Position numbers and translations under genes: made by a program
Part shown: positions 16,563 to 25,326 of the stretch, in pieces
How positions within the stretch are numbered: the first letter of the stretch is position 1
Layout of the letters: every line of letters begins with the position of its first letter
Notes under the pieces: model-generated
What the model was told of the DNA's origin: nothing
Databases searched by the model: none
The model's input: only the letters and a program-made list of their open reading frames with translations
DNA from: an uncultured Opitutia bacterium
Lineage (GTDB): Bacteria > Verrucomicrobiota > Verrucomicrobiia > Opitutales > Opitutaceae
Direction: 5' to 3'
Length of the DNA: 51,237 bases
Assembly (NCBI GenBank): GCA_903839035.1
Contig: CAIMAQ010000070.1
Location: 1 to 51,237 of the forward strand

Positions 16563-17087
16563 TCAGCGCCAGTAACCGCGCACAAACACGTACACGTTGT
16601 CGCGGGTTTCCCAGTGCGCCGCGATGTAGCTCGTGCTCATCGGCGGCGGGATTTCCCAGCGCCCGGCGGACCAGGTGTAGCCCGTGCCGTTGAAATCCCA
16701 GTAGCCCGGGATCCACAGCGCGTTGGCGGCCGGGGCGGGCGGAACCACCTCGGAGATTGGGGCCGGCGCCGCAGGCGGACCCTGCTGGATCACCTCGTTG
16801 CGGTAATAACCGCGCCGCTGCGGCTGCTGATAGGTGTAGAGGGTGCCTTCTTGGTTGTCCTTGGCATTGCCCAGCGTGCCGCCGGCCAGCGCCCCGGCTA
16901 GGGCGCCGATGGCGGCCCCACCGGCGCCATTGTGGCTGCCGCTGTTGTTGCCAATGATCGCGCCCGCGAGCGCGCCAAGGGCGGCGCCGCCGACGGCGCC
17001 CTGCTGGGTATTCGGCCCGGTGCCCACACATCCGGTCAGGAGTGCGGTCAGGGCGACAGAGGAAAGAAGGATGCTTTTGCGGTACAT
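16563..17087 (-). CDS. Glycine-zipper lipoprotein with aromatic W/Y repeats (copy 2)
   Basis: This 174-residue protein is a paralogue of the lipoprotein at 10044-10556. The lipobox LTGCVG and the following TGPNTQQG are identical, and the glycine-zipper section is nearly so. The C-terminal half has diverged: a PAAPAPISEVVPPAPAA linker, then WIPGYWDFNGTGYTWSAGRW and HWETRDNVYVFVRGYWR. The start at 17085-17087 gives a short basic n-region (MYRK). It lies 43 bases downstream of another secreted-protein gene in the same direction, and a strong terminator follows. An envelope role is inferred from the lipid anchor and the zipper. Confidence 0.85.
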   Translation of the reverse strand: MYRKSILLSSVALTALLTGCVGTGPNTQQGAVGGAALGALAGAIIGNNSGSHNGAGGAAIGALAGALAGGTLGNAKDNQEGTLYTYQQPQRRGYYRNEVIQQGPPAAPAPISEVVPPAPAANALWIPGYWDFNGTGYTWSAGRWEIPPPMSTSYIAAHWETRDNVYVFVRGYWR

Positions 17088-17130
17088 GGTGAAGAGAGTT
17101 ACCTGAACGACGTTGAGGCTTGCCGCTAAG

Positions 17131-17709
17131 TTACCGTCCGTGGCGGCCGTGACCGCCGCCGTGCCAGCTGCCACCGCCATGCCCGCCGGAGTGGTAGCCG
17201 AGGCCAAAGCCCACGCTGAGTGCGACCGGCGCATACCATCCGCTGTAATAGGAGGGATAGTAGAAGGGATCGTAGTAGTAGACCGGCGCCGGAGCCGGCG
17301 CGGGGGTGTAGTAAACGACCTGAGTGGTGGGGGCCGCCGCATAAACCACCTGCGGGGCAGGCGTGGCCGGGGCTGAAACCACAGTCGTGGTCTGGGCCAC
17401 GGGGCTGCCGGCCGACGGCAGCAGCACATAAGCGACGGTGTTCGTCTGCCCGCTGGCGTTGCGATAAACCACCGTCATCTGCGACGTAGTCTGCACGATC
17501 TTGTCAATCGTCAGGCCTTGGGCGCCAGCCACGTTGGTGAGCTCGACCGCCGAGGGCAGCCGGGGCGTATAGACGAGCTGGCTGGGCTGCAGGGCGACCT
17601 GGATGTCAGCGGCCGGCGCGAGCGGCGTCGGCGTGGCCACCTGGGCGCTGGCGCCGAGGGTGATGAAACCCGCCGCGAGGACAAAAACAGGGAAAGGTTT
17701 GGTTTTCAT
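17131..17709 (-). CDS. Secreted Pro/Tyr-rich protein with Gly/His-rich tail
   Basis: I do not recognise a family. The 192-residue protein has a signal peptide (MKTKPFPVFVLAAGFITLGA, cleavage after ASA near residue 22). A short folded region follows, about residues 38-98. A Pro/Ala/Val-rich low-complexity linker leads to the tyrosine-rich stretch VYYYDPFYYPSYYSGWYAPV, one hydrophobic segment, and a tail of Gly, His and Arg ending GGHGRHGR. The tail could bind metal or polyanions. It is the first gene of a two-gene unit with the glycine-zipper lipoprotein, which suggests a shared envelope role. Confidence 0.7.
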   Translation of the reverse strand: MKTKPFPVFVLAAGFITLGASAQVATPTPLAPAADIQVALQPSQLVYTPRLPSAVELTNVAGAQGLTIDKIVQTTSQMTVVYRNASGQTNTVAYVLLPSAGSPVAQTTTVVSAPATPAPQVVYAAAPTTQVVYYTPAPAPAPVYYYDPFYYPSYYSGWYAPVALSVGFGLGYHSGGHGGGSWHGGGHGRHGR

Positions 17710-17867
17710 GGTGGAGTGGAATGGACCGATATTTCGATTGGACCGTGGAAAAGTTTAAAAAGTGCCGTGATTTTTTACGCGGAAGGAACTGGATGGCTGA
17801 TTGATACCAATCTAGTCCCCTCCCGGGGTTTTGCAAATCCGACCCGGATCAAAAGGCTGGCATGACG

Positions 17868-17920
17868 TAGGTCGGGCTTTACGCCCGACACTCCGGATGT
17901 CGGAGGTAAACCCCGACCTA
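17868..17920. repeat. REP-like element, GTCGGGCTTTACGCCCGA family (copy 2)
   Basis: This copy reads GGTCGGGCTTTACGCCCGAC followed by a facing stem that ends GGTAAACCCCGACCTA. It repeats the order seen at 10574-10632. Its last bases form the TAG stop codon of the zinc-ribbon gene on the minus strand. Confidence 0.85.
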
Positions 17921-18082
17921 GGCCGAAGTGAGGTGCCAGTGCTGGCAGAGCGGACAGAGGTAGGCTTTTCGCTGACGCTCCGTTCCCGCCAGCAGGGCGG
18001 CATCGAGGGCATCCCCCTGGCTGCGGTATCTCCGCTTGCTCGTGCACTGGCGTTTTTTCTCCCCGGCGGTGGGCTTCTTCAT
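17918..18082 (-). CDS. 54-residue zinc-ribbon-like protein
   Basis: A short frame encodes MKKPTAGEKKRQCTSKRRYR followed by a helix with the spacing SQGDALDAALLAG and ends AYLCPLCQHWHLTSA. The pattern K/R-rich start, Y-x-S helix and C-P-x-C-x-x-W-H-L-T-S is found in many small zinc-ribbon proteins of phages and bacteria. Cys13 with Cys43 and Cys46 plus a nearby His would bind one zinc. It may bind nucleic acid, but no function is known. The TAG stop lies in a REP-like element, so the gene and the repeat overlap. Confidence 0.7.
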   Translation of the reverse strand: MKKPTAGEKKRQCTSKRRYRSQGDALDAALLAGTERQRKAYLCPLCQHWHLTSA

Positions 18083-18220
18083 GGTCGGAACGGCGAAAAC
18101 ACGCTGGCCCGCCCCGCTTCATGGCACAAGCCGGGCCTTATTTTCACCCCCAAACCCAACCACCCTCCCTTTTAGCTGTCCATGCCACGTCCCCAACATC
18201 CGCCTCAACCTTCCCACACC

Positions 18221-18376
18221 ATGGCTCTACTCTTCCTGGCCATCTTCCTGATCGTCTTCGGCCTGAACATCATCGTGGGCCTGTCCATTCCGAGGTGGGT
18301 CATCGGCATCCTCGCCCTCGTCGCCGGACTTCTGCTGATCATGGGTCACTTCCGGGGCCGCGTGGACAAGAAATAG
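18221..18376 (+). CDS. 51-residue two-span membrane protein
   Basis: The peptide starts MALLFLAIFLIVFGLNIIVG, has a short polar turn (LSIPRW), a second hydrophobic segment (VIGILALVAGLLLIMG) and a basic tail ending RVDKK. This hairpin shape is typical of small inner-membrane proteins of unknown function. ATG 18221 is used because it opens directly into the first membrane helix; an in-frame ATG 39 bases upstream would add a polar Pro-rich stretch. Confidence 0.65.
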   Translation: MALLFLAIFLIVFGLNIIVGLSIPRWVIGILALVAGLLLIMGHFRGRVDKK

Positions 18377-18450
18377 CCCTCACGCCGCGCGCGGTGGAGG
18401 CAATTGCTGCGAGTCCATGAACCAGCCCGCAGTAGGCCCGCCAGAACAGA

Positions 18451-18561
18451 CCGTTGAAAGGTGAATGTTGAAGGTTGAAAGCCGTGACGTCCCTACGACC
18501 GCAGCTGTGTCCACCTGCCTTGCCTCCGGCCTGCAACTTTCACCTCTCAACTTTCAACGGC
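18451..18561. repeat. Facing GTTGAAAG-family repeat arms
   Basis: The left arm (18451-18481) reads CCGTTGAAAGGTGAATGTTG and continues with the same word. The right arm (18531-18561) is its diverged inverse, ending CAACTTTCAACGG. The words recur about every eight bases. The right arm supplies the TGA stop of the PLP decarboxylase gene (CGT TGA AAG on the minus strand). Confidence 0.75.
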
Positions 18562-19909
18562 GCGCCGCCGCCGCGGCCCGCACGATCGCCGCCACACTGC
18601 GGTCCACATCCGCCTCGGTCGTGGCCCACGACGACACGCTGATGCGCATCGCGGTCCGGCCCTGCCAGACGGTGACACCGCACCAGCACGTGCCGTCAGC
18701 CTGCACGGCGGCGATGACGCGGTTGGTTTTCTCCGCGTCGCCAAACGCCACAAGCACCTGGTTGAGCACGACCTCGTTGAGAATCTCGCAGCCCGCCGCC
18801 GCCAGCTTTGACGCGAAGCGCTGCGCCTGCGTGCAATTGCCCTCAATCAGGCGGGCGATGCCGTCGCGGCCCAGCGAGCGCAGTGCCGCCCAGACCTCGA
18901 CGCCGCGGGCGCGCCGGGAAAGCTCCGGCGTGAAGTCCGCCGGGTTGCGAAACTCGCTTTGCGTAGGGAGATATTCCGCCGTGATCGCCATCGCCGCCTG
19001 CAGCGCCAGCGGGTCCCGCACCAGCGCCAGCCCGCAGTCGTAGGGCACGTTCAGCCACTTGTGCGCGTCCGTTGCCCACGAATCCGCCCCAGAGATCCCC
19101 GCCGTCAGATGCCGGCGCGCCGGCGTGGCCGCGGCCCACAGGCCGAACGCGCCATCCACATGCACCCACGCCCCCGCGGCATGCGCCGCGCGGCAGACCT
19201 GCTCGATGGGATCGAACGCGCCGGTATTCACGTTGCCGGCCTGGACCACGACGATCGTGGGCCCCGAAATCTTCGGCAGCTGGTCGGCGCGCATCCGGCC
19301 CTGGCCGTCCACCGGCACCTTCACGACGCGGGAACGCCCGAGCCCGAGGATGCCCAGCGACTTCGTCACCGAGGGATGCACCTCCGCGCCGACAATGACC
19401 GTGATCGGGGGCGCGCCGAAAAGGCCCTGCGCCTCGACGTTCCAGCCCGCGGCCTTGAGCACGGCATGACGCGCCGCCGCCAGCGCGCAGAGATTCGCCA
19501 CCGTCGCGCCCGTCACAAAGGCCCCGCTGCATTCCGGCGGCAGTTGCAGGACCTCCAGCAGCCACCGCAGCGCCACCTGCTCGACAAACGCCGTGCTCGG
19601 CGTGGCGCGGTAATACGCGGTGTTCTGGTCCCACGCGCCGGCCAGCCAGTTCGCCGCGAGCGAGACGGGCAGTGAGCCACCGATGACGAAGCCAAAAAAA
19701 CGCGAACCCGCCATCGCCATCGTCGCCGGGGAGCCCACCTCATCAAGCAGCCGCAGGGTCTCGGCCGGGTCGCCCGACTTCGCGGGCAGAGGTTCATCCA
19801 GCACGCGCAATTGCGCCATCGCCGCGGCGGAGGGCGCGACCGCGCGCGTTTCCAAACCCTCGAGATAACGGATCGCGCGCCCGGCGGCATCGGTCAGGAT
19901 TTCTTTCAT
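18554..19909 (-). CDS. PLP-dependent group II decarboxylase
   Basis: This is an amino-acid decarboxylase of the glutamate/aromatic-L-amino-acid decarboxylase family (451 residues). The PLP lysine is Lys284 in TDAHKWLNVPYDCG. His178 in VGAEVHPS stacks on the cofactor, and Asp252 in HVDGAFGLWA pairs with the ring nitrogen. SGAFVTGATVANLCAL matches the phosphate-binding region. I chose ATG 19907-19909; the longer frame upstream encodes an Arg-rich segment unlike the family. The substrate (aromatic amino acid, aspartate or glutamate) cannot be told from these motifs. It follows the flavin oxidoreductase gene with 93 bases between. The stop codon lies in a repeat arm. Confidence 0.87.
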   Translation of the reverse strand: MKEILTDAAGRAIRYLEGLETRAVAPSAAAMAQLRVLDEPLPAKSGDPAETLRLLDEVGSPATMAMAGSRFFGFVIGGSLPVSLAANWLAGAWDQNTAYYRATPSTAFVEQVALRWLLEVLQLPPECSGAFVTGATVANLCALAAARHAVLKAAGWNVEAQGLFGAPPITVIVGAEVHPSVTKSLGILGLGRSRVVKVPVDGQGRMRADQLPKISGPTIVVVQAGNVNTGAFDPIEQVCRAAHAAGAWVHVDGAFGLWAAATPARRHLTAGISGADSWATDAHKWLNVPYDCGLALVRDPLALQAAMAITAEYLPTQSEFRNPADFTPELSRRARGVEVWAALRSLGRDGIARLIEGNCTQAQRFASKLAAAGCEILNEVVLNQVLVAFGDAEKTNRVIAAVQADGTCWCGVTVWQGRTAMRISVSSWATTEADVDRSVAAIVRAAAAARR

Positions 19910-20002
19910 GCGGGCGAATATCCGGGCCCGCCGGGAGGGCGTCAATCCGCGGTGCGCCGCCGGATTCCGGGGCCATTCCAGCTTGCCTCGCGCCAACCGC
20001 AC

Positions 20003-21013
20003 CTAGGCCTTGGACCCCTTCGCCGGCAGCGCCTCACGGGCCTGCGCGACGAGTTCGAACGAGCGCAGTCGCGCCGCCTGGTCGTAAACCGCCGCGGTCA
20101 CCATCAATTCGTCCACGCCCGTGCGCTCGAGGAACGCCGCGATTCCCCGCTGCACCGTCGCCGGCGAACCGATCACCGCCTCGCTAAACGTATGCTCAAC
20201 GCCCGCCCGCTCGACCGGCGTCCAGAGTTTATCCATGGATTTGACCGGCGGCGGCAGCGGACCCGGCGTGCCGCGGCGGAGGTTGAGAAAATTCTGCTGG
20301 AGCGACGTGAACAGATGCGCGGCCTCCGCGTCCGTGTCGGCGGCGTAAACCGCAATCGCCGCCATCGCGTACGGCTTTTTCAGCGCCGCGGTCGGGCGAA
20401 AATCATGGCGGTAAAGCTTGAGCGCATGGGCGAGGTGATCCGGCGCGAAGTGCGACGCGAAGGCAAACGGCAGCCCCAGCGCCGCCGCGAGTTGCGCGCT
20501 GTACAGGCTCGAGCCCAGCAGCCAGACCGGCACGTCCTGACCCGCGCCCGGCACCGCCTGCACGATCTGGCCCGCCACCGCCGGGTGAAAATAGGACTGT
20601 AGCTCGACGACGTCCTGCGGAAACGTGTCCACGGGGTCCGGTCGCCCCCGGCGCAACGCCCGCGCTGTCGGCTGATCCGTGCCCGGCGCGCGGCCGATCC
20701 CGAGATCAATCCGCCCGGGAAACAGCGCGTTCAGTGTGCCGAACTGCTCGGCGATCACCAGCGGCGCGTGGTTGGGCAGCATGATGCCGCCTGCGCCAAC
20801 CCGGATGGTGGACGTGCCCCCGGCGACGTGGCCGATGACGACGGCGGTCGCGGCACTCGCGATGCCAGGCATGTTGTGGTGCTCCGCGAGCCAGTAGCGG
20901 CGGAAGCCCAGGCGCTCGGCGTGCTGCGCGAGTTCCAAGGTGCGCTGCAGCGCCTGCGTGGCCGTGCCACCCTGGATGATCGGGGAAAGGTCGAGAACCG
21001 AGAAGGGAACCAT
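20003..21013 (-). CDS. LLM-class flavin-dependent monooxygenase (YhbW/luciferase-like)
   Basis: The 336-residue protein is a TIM-barrel flavin enzyme of the bacterial luciferase superfamily. It begins [20 protein letters not shown], then [20 protein letters not shown] with the H-H-N/M-P-G-I segment that marks the group without the luciferase insertion, then [11 protein letters not shown] and [16 protein letters not shown], which bind FMN. Such enzymes use FMNH2 and oxygen on small organic substrates. ATG 21011-21013 is chosen because the longer frame would overlap the upstream gene and encode an Arg-rich region. It lies between the unrecognised membrane protein gene and the decarboxylase, all in one direction. 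Confidence 0.88.
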   Translation of the reverse strand: MVPFSVLDLSPIIQGGTATQALQRTLELAQHAERLGFRRYWLAEHHNMPGIASAATAVVIGHVAGGTSTIRVGAGGIMLPNHAPLVIAEQFGTLNALFPGRIDLGIGRAPGTDQPTARALRRGRPDPVDTFPQDVVELQSYFHPAVAGQIVQAVPGAGQDVPVWLLGSSLYSAQLAAALGLPFAFASHFAPDHLAHALKLYRHDFRPTAALKKPYAMAAIAVYAADTDAEAAHLFTSLQQNFLNLRRGTPGPLPPPVKSMDKLWTPVERAGVEHTFSEAVIGSPATVQRGIAAFLERTGVDELMVTAAVYDQAARLRSFELVAQAREALPAKGSKA

Positions 21014-21068
21014 GTACACTATGTCCGGATGCGACAAATTGCCAACGACGCGACGGCGGATGCCCCGC

Positions 21069-21836
21069 TCACGCCTGCCTCGGCCCGCCCACCCAGCGGG
21101 CGAGATCCCCGTCAAAACCGTGCGACTCGATGCGGCGCGCGACCGCATAATAGAAATCGGGATACTTGAAGCCTTTCTGCACCGGCAGGAATTCCTTGCG
21201 GGCGGCGGCCAGCGCGGGGGAGTTGCGGCGCACGAGGTCGGCGTTGAGATCGAGGTAGATCGCGGAATTCCACGGGGCGGACTGGCGCACGTCGCGGTTG
21301 CTCTTCAGCGCGGTGTAGGAGAGCGCCACGACGGTGGTGAGCAGGCCGACGTGGTAGAGCACAAACGGGTCGAACGTGCCCACCGCGGGGTTTTCGCGCG
21401 CAAACAGGAGAGCCACCAGCAGCGTGCCACCCCAGGCGTAGGCGAGCGAGGTGACATAACGCGTCGGGGAGAACCACGGGAGATGCTGGAGCTTCGCATT
21501 CGGCACGCAGCGGCCGAACATTTCGGCCACGGCGTTGTGCGGATATTCCCGCTCGCCGATCAGGATCGGGGCGTTCGACCCGCGGGTGTGGCGGAGGATC
21601 TCATGCGTCCGGAAAAACGTCGCCGGACCCTCGAGGAATTTCCGCCGGTCCTGCTGCTTCAGGTTGAAAAAGGTGATGGTGCCGCCCGCCAGGATCTCCG
21701 CCACGAGGGGATTTTCCGCGGCCTCGTGGGAGAAGTACGTCACCTTGTGCGAGGTGATTTCCGCGACCTGCTCCGCCGTGAAGGGCGGGGCGTGGTGGTT
21801 GTCGGCGGAGCGGCAAAGCGTGTAGAGGGTGTCCAT
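21069..21836 (-). CDS. Unrecognised 255-residue protein with two membrane segments
   Basis: I do not recognise a family. Residues 1-120 are soluble, rich in aromatic and charged residues ([33 protein letters not shown]). Two hydrophobic stretches lie near 127-147 and 160-178, followed by a soluble C-terminus ending in [16 protein letters not shown]. With no signal peptide, both ends would face the cytoplasm. It starts a same-direction run with the flavin monooxygenase and decarboxylase, separated by 55 and 93 bases. Codon use matches the neighbours. Confidence 0.72.
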   Translation of the reverse strand: MDTLYTLCRSADNHHAPPFTAEQVAEITSHKVTYFSHEAAENPLVAEILAGGTITFFNLKQQDRRKFLEGPATFFRTHEILRHTRGSNAPILIGEREYPHNAVAEMFGRCVPNAKLQHLPWFSPTRYVTSLAYAWGGTLLVALLFARENPAVGTFDPFVLYHVGLLTTVVALSYTALKSNRDVRQSAPWNSAIYLDLNADLVRRNSPALAAARKEFLPVQKGFKYPDFYYAVARRIESHGFDGDLARWVGGPRQA

Positions 21837-22012
21837 GCGAGGGGTGAACTCCTGTCAGCGGACTGGGCGTTGAACTGAAAGGCGGCCAGCGGCGGCGACC
21901 CTTGCGGGCGCGTCGCAGCAGCGCAAGGCGCTTCCGGCGCACCGGCCAAAAACCGACGGGAATCCGCCCGGCCGTTTGCAAACCGGGGCGGGCCTCGGGT
22001 GCTTGTGCCGCC

Positions 22013-22297
22013 ATGAAACGCTCCGCCTCCGCCGTCTGGAACGGCTCCCTCAAAACCGGCACCGGCAGTCTCACGACGCCGGGCAGCGCCTTTTCGTCCA
22101 CGCCCTACTCCTTCAACTCGCGCTTCGCGTCCGGTCCCGGCACGAACCCCGAGGAAATGATCGCCGCCGCCCACTCCGGCTGCTTCGCGATGGCCCTGTC
22201 CGCCACCCTCGGCATCGTCCCACCCCCCGGCTGGACCGTCACCGCCCCGCGTCTCATCCTGACCGCCAAGGTCACGCCCAGCGCCACGCTGGCCTGA
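22013..22297 (+). CDS. OsmC-like protein, shortened, lacking the second redox cysteine
   Basis: The first 65 residues match OsmC/Ohr peroxidases: MKRSASAVWNGSLKTGTGSL and TNPEEMIAAAHSGCFAMALS with the first catalytic Cys. Family members are about 140 residues, but this one ends at 94. The segment after SATLG jumps to a strand-like tail (TAPRLILTAKVTPSATLA). That tail looks like the final OsmC strand, so about 45 residues, including the CPxS cysteine, seem to have been deleted. I see no frameshift that restores the missing part. It is probably not an active peroxidase and may be a decaying gene. Confidence 0.65.
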   Translation: MKRSASAVWNGSLKTGTGSLTTPGSAFSSTPYSFNSRFASGPGTNPEEMIAAAHSGCFAMALSATLGIVPPPGWTVTAPRLILTAKVTPSATLA

Positions 22298-22362
22298 GCA
22301 AAATCATCCGGCCGGGTCCTTTGCCCTCGCCCTGCCCGCCCCCGGCCCGCTAGCTCTGGGGG

Positions 22363-22884
<522 letters not shown>

Positions 22885-22897
22885 TTCTGGCAGTGGC

Positions 22898-23007
22898 TTG
22901 AGGTGGGCAGGCACGTCCCGTGCCTGCATGGGTGCGACCCACGCGGAACTACAAGTCCCTGCTCTCGATCCGAATGCGGGCACAGGGACGTGCCCGCCCA
23001 CCTCAGG
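22898..23007. repeat. Facing TGAGGTGGGCxGGCACGTCC repeat arms
   Basis: The left arm (22898-22928) starts TTGAGGTGGGCAGGCACGTC, and the right arm (22976-23007) is its inverse with few changes. The GGCACG...CGTGCC core gives each arm its own hairpin. The pair fills the space between the YchJ-like gene and the small convergent gene. The right arm supplies that gene's TGA stop codon. Confidence 0.85.
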
Positions 23008-23206
23008 GGTGGTCCGCCCCGCGTCCGCCCTGCTCCGTCTCAACCTGCCGGCGCAGCGCCGCCATGTTGTCCACGAGGTTGGGATAACGGCGGCTTGCCG
23101 CTTTCGCCCGGGCCTTGGCCCAGGCAATGCTCGCCGGCGTCAACTTGACCTTCGTCCCGCTTTTCGGGCGGGGCTTTCTCCACGGGGGTATGCGATGGGT
23201 GGCCAT
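23003..23206 (-). CDS. 67-residue basic protein of unknown function
   Basis: The protein reads MATHRIPPWRKPRPKSGTKV, then a Lys/Ala-rich helix (TPASIAWAKARAKAASRRY) and PNLVDNMAALRRQVE. The basic N-terminus, helical centre and NLVDNM motif suggest a real small protein, perhaps nucleic-acid binding, but I know no family. The final residues (GADHP) and the TGA stop come from a repeat arm. It ends 45 bases ahead of the dehydrogenase gene on the same strand, measured start to stop. Confidence 0.55.
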   Translation of the reverse strand: MATHRIPPWRKPRPKSGTKVKLTPASIAWAKARAKAASRRYPNLVDNMAALRRQVETEQGGRGADHP

Positions 23207-23250
23207 GAGTAAGTCTGTCTCTCCACTTCTTCCTTCTTAATTCTGTCTTC

Positions 23251-24330
23251 TCACTTTCCGTCTGCCCAGTCCATCGGCGCCGGCGGGACGAAGCTGGAGG
23301 TGACCGCCACCGGCCCACCGTCGCGCATCGAGGTGCCCATGGCCTCGAGAATTTCCACCACATGCGCCGCCTGCGCGCCGCTCGCCCGTTGCGGCCGGCC
23401 GGCGATCATCGCCTCCGCCATTTCCTCCACCGCGCGAGCGAACTCGGTGCCCTTGAAGCCCGGACGCACCAGCGGGACGGTTTCGAACGCGGCCCCGAGC
23501 GGCGCATACTCCACCGTCGCGTCGAAGCCCTGGAAATCCCCGAGATACACGCTGCCGAGGTCGCCCGAAAACTCGAGACCGCCCCGCTGCTTGCCGCCCT
23601 GCACATAGAAATTTGCCGAGAGCCGCGCGGTCAGGCCCTCCTCGAACTCCAGCATCGCCAGCACGAAGTCCGGCGTGGTGAGGCTGAACTTCCGGCCCTC
23701 CTTGGTGACGCGATCCGGGTAAACCACCTTGCCCGTCGCCGTTACGCGCCGCACCGGGCCGAACATCGTGGTCAGCAGGGTCAGCGGGTACACGCCCACA
23801 TCCCACTGGATGCCGACGGCGTAAAACGGCTCCGGATTCGGATGCCACGCCTCGATGCGCCCGTGGTTGATGTCGGCGTAAACCAGCCGCACCCGGCCGG
23901 CCTTCCCGCTGCGCAAGATCCGCCACGCCGTCTGCTGGGCCTCGCCCATGTAGGTGACCGGCGCACTGCCCAGCCGCAGCCCGCGCGCGGCGGCCAGCTC
24001 CACCAGTTCCTTCGCCTCGCTGTAGCGGATCGCGAGCGGCTTTTCCGTGTGCACGTGCTTCCCAGCCAGCAGGCACTGCTTCACGACCTCGTAATGCGCA
24101 AAGTGGATCGTGAGGTTGACCACGAGTTCGATGGTCGGGTCCGCCAGCAGCTCCGTGAGGCTCGCGTAAGCCCGGCCGCCGTACTTCGCGGCAAAGTCCT
24201 TCGCCCGGGCGGGATCGAGGTCGCAGAAGCCCACGAGCTCGCAGGCGGCGTAGGTCTGGATGCGGTCGGCGTAGCGGTTGGCGATGTTGCCGCAGCCGAC
24301 GATGGCGACACGGATTTTTCGGGAGGACAT
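23251..24330 (-). CDS. Gfo/Idh/MocA family oxidoreductase
   Basis: This is an NAD(P)-dependent dehydrogenase of sugars or cyclitols (359 residues). The N-terminal Rossmann fold begins KIRVAIVGCGNIANRY (GCGNIA at 12-17). The family signature TEKPLA is at 95-100, with the catalytic Lys in it. Further on, WDVGVYPLTLL carries the conserved Asp-x-G-x-Y/H-x-x substrate region. ATG 24328-24330 is preceded by GGAGGAC-rich sequence on the coding strand and begins at the fold. With the sugar isomerase upstream it likely forms a unit for oxidising an unusual sugar, but the substrate is unknown. Confidence 0.88.
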   Translation of the reverse strand: MSSRKIRVAIVGCGNIANRYADRIQTYAACELVGFCDLDPARAKDFAAKYGGRAYASLTELLADPTIELVVNLTIHFAHYEVVKQCLLAGKHVHTEKPLAIRYSEAKELVELAAARGLRLGSAPVTYMGEAQQTAWRILRSGKAGRVRLVYADINHGRIEAWHPNPEPFYAVGIQWDVGVYPLTLLTTMFGPVRRVTATGKVVYPDRVTKEGRKFSLTTPDFVLAMLEFEEGLTARLSANFYVQGGKQRGGLEFSGDLGSVYLGDFQGFDATVEYAPLGAAFETVPLVRPGFKGTEFARAVEEMAEAMIAGRPQRASGAQAAHVVEILEAMGTSMRDGGPVAVTSSFVPPAPMDWADGK

Positions 24331-24390
24331 GGGGGACGGAGAAAGAATAAAGGAGCAGGGAGTGAGGGTGACGGGAGAAAAGCGGCCTAT

Positions 24391-24485
24391 GTTGTCATAC
24401 TGAGCGGAGCGAAGAATCCAGTTGGATCGGATCGAAGCGAGCGGCGCAATCTCACTGGATTCTTCGCTGCGCTCAGAATGACAAC
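24391..24485. repeat. Facing GTCATTCTGAGCG-family repeat arms
   Basis: The left arm (24391-24422) reads GTTGTCATACTGAGCGGAGC then GAAGAATCCAGT. The right arm (24454-24485) is its inverse with 30 of 32 bases identical. CTGAGCGNAGCGAAGRATC is a word I know from intergenic repeats in many bacterial phyla. The right arm supplies the TGA stop of the sugar isomerase gene (TTG TCA TTC TGA). Confidence 0.9.
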
Positions 24486-25216
24486 CCGGCGGCGACTTTC
24501 TGCACGCAGTGGGCGAGGGCCGGACCGGGGTCGGCGATGTCGCCTTCGTACTCGATGATGACGCTGGCCGTGTTTTCATTCGCCGACAGCAGCGCCAGCA
24601 GTTTCGACAGGTTGAGATTGCCGTCGCCGAGGATGACATCCGCCGGGCGTCCGGCACGATCGAAGACGAAGTCCTTCAGATGCACACCATACAGCCGGTC
24701 GGCGAATTTCTCCGCCATTGCCACCGGATCCTCGTGCGCGTCGAGCGCCCAGGCGGTGTCGAGGCAGAGGCCGATGCGCGGCGAGGTGCTGGCGAAGACC
24801 TGCGCGAGCATCTGCGAGTTGCCGAGCCAGTGACGCCCGCCGTGGTTGTGGATCGCAAGGCGCAGATCGAACTCGTCGGCGACCCGTTCGGCGGCTCGCC
24901 AGACCTCGGGCCCGGCTTCCGGGGCGAAATCCACGGCGATCACCGACGCACCCGCCGCGCGCATGAATTCCGCCAGCCGCCGCTCCCGGGCGAGGTTGCC
25001 GGAAAATCGTTCCACGCCGATGCTCGCGATACGCACCCCGGCCGCGCGGCACTCGGCGATGATCGCGTCGGCGGCGTGGGTGAAGTCACCATGCACGCCG
25101 CTGAGCTCGACGGTGGCGACGCCACAGGCCTTGAGCCGGGGCAGGACCTCCGCGAGGGTTTTGAAGCCGCGGAAGCAGTAACTCTGGATGCCAATCTGGG
25201 CCGCGAGGTTTTTCAT
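24473..25216 (-). CDS. Sugar phosphate isomerase/epimerase (xylose isomerase-like TIM barrel)
   Basis: The 247-residue protein has the AP-endonuclease-2/xylose-isomerase fold. IGIQSYCFRGF opens the barrel, VELSGVHGDF follows, then LRLAIHNHGG with the histidine pair, IGLCLDTAWAL, RLYGVHLKDF and VIIEYEGD, which provide the metal-binding acidic and His residues. Such proteins isomerise sugars or cyclitols and often sit beside Gfo/Idh/MocA dehydrogenases, as here. The last residues (GLSF) and the stop lie inside a CTGAGCG-family repeat arm, so the C-terminal end may have been altered by repeat insertion. No signal peptide is present. Confidence 0.85.
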   Translation of the reverse strand: MKNLAAQIGIQSYCFRGFKTLAEVLPRLKACGVATVELSGVHGDFTHAADAIIAECRAAGVRIASIGVERFSGNLARERRLAEFMRAAGASVIAVDFAPEAGPEVWRAAERVADEFDLRLAIHNHGGRHWLGNSQMLAQVFASTSPRIGLCLDTAWALDAHEDPVAMAEKFADRLYGVHLKDFVFDRAGRPADVILGDGNLNLSKLLALLSANENTASVIIEYEGDIADPGPALAHCVQKVAAGLSF

Positions 25217-25326
25217 GGGGCAGCGAACGCGGGCTTGGTGCTACCACGTTCCCTCCCACTTGCAATCCCACCAGCTCCCACCCTCTCCCTGCAGCCCCCT
25301 CCGGGTCGGCAACCGCCCTCCGTCGC

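Noticed and set aside
22898-23007. Possible CRISPR array or riboswitch
   Set aside because: There are only two arms, in inverted orientation and without equal spacers, so it is a facing repeat pair. No CRISPR-like direct repeat series or Cas gene is present.
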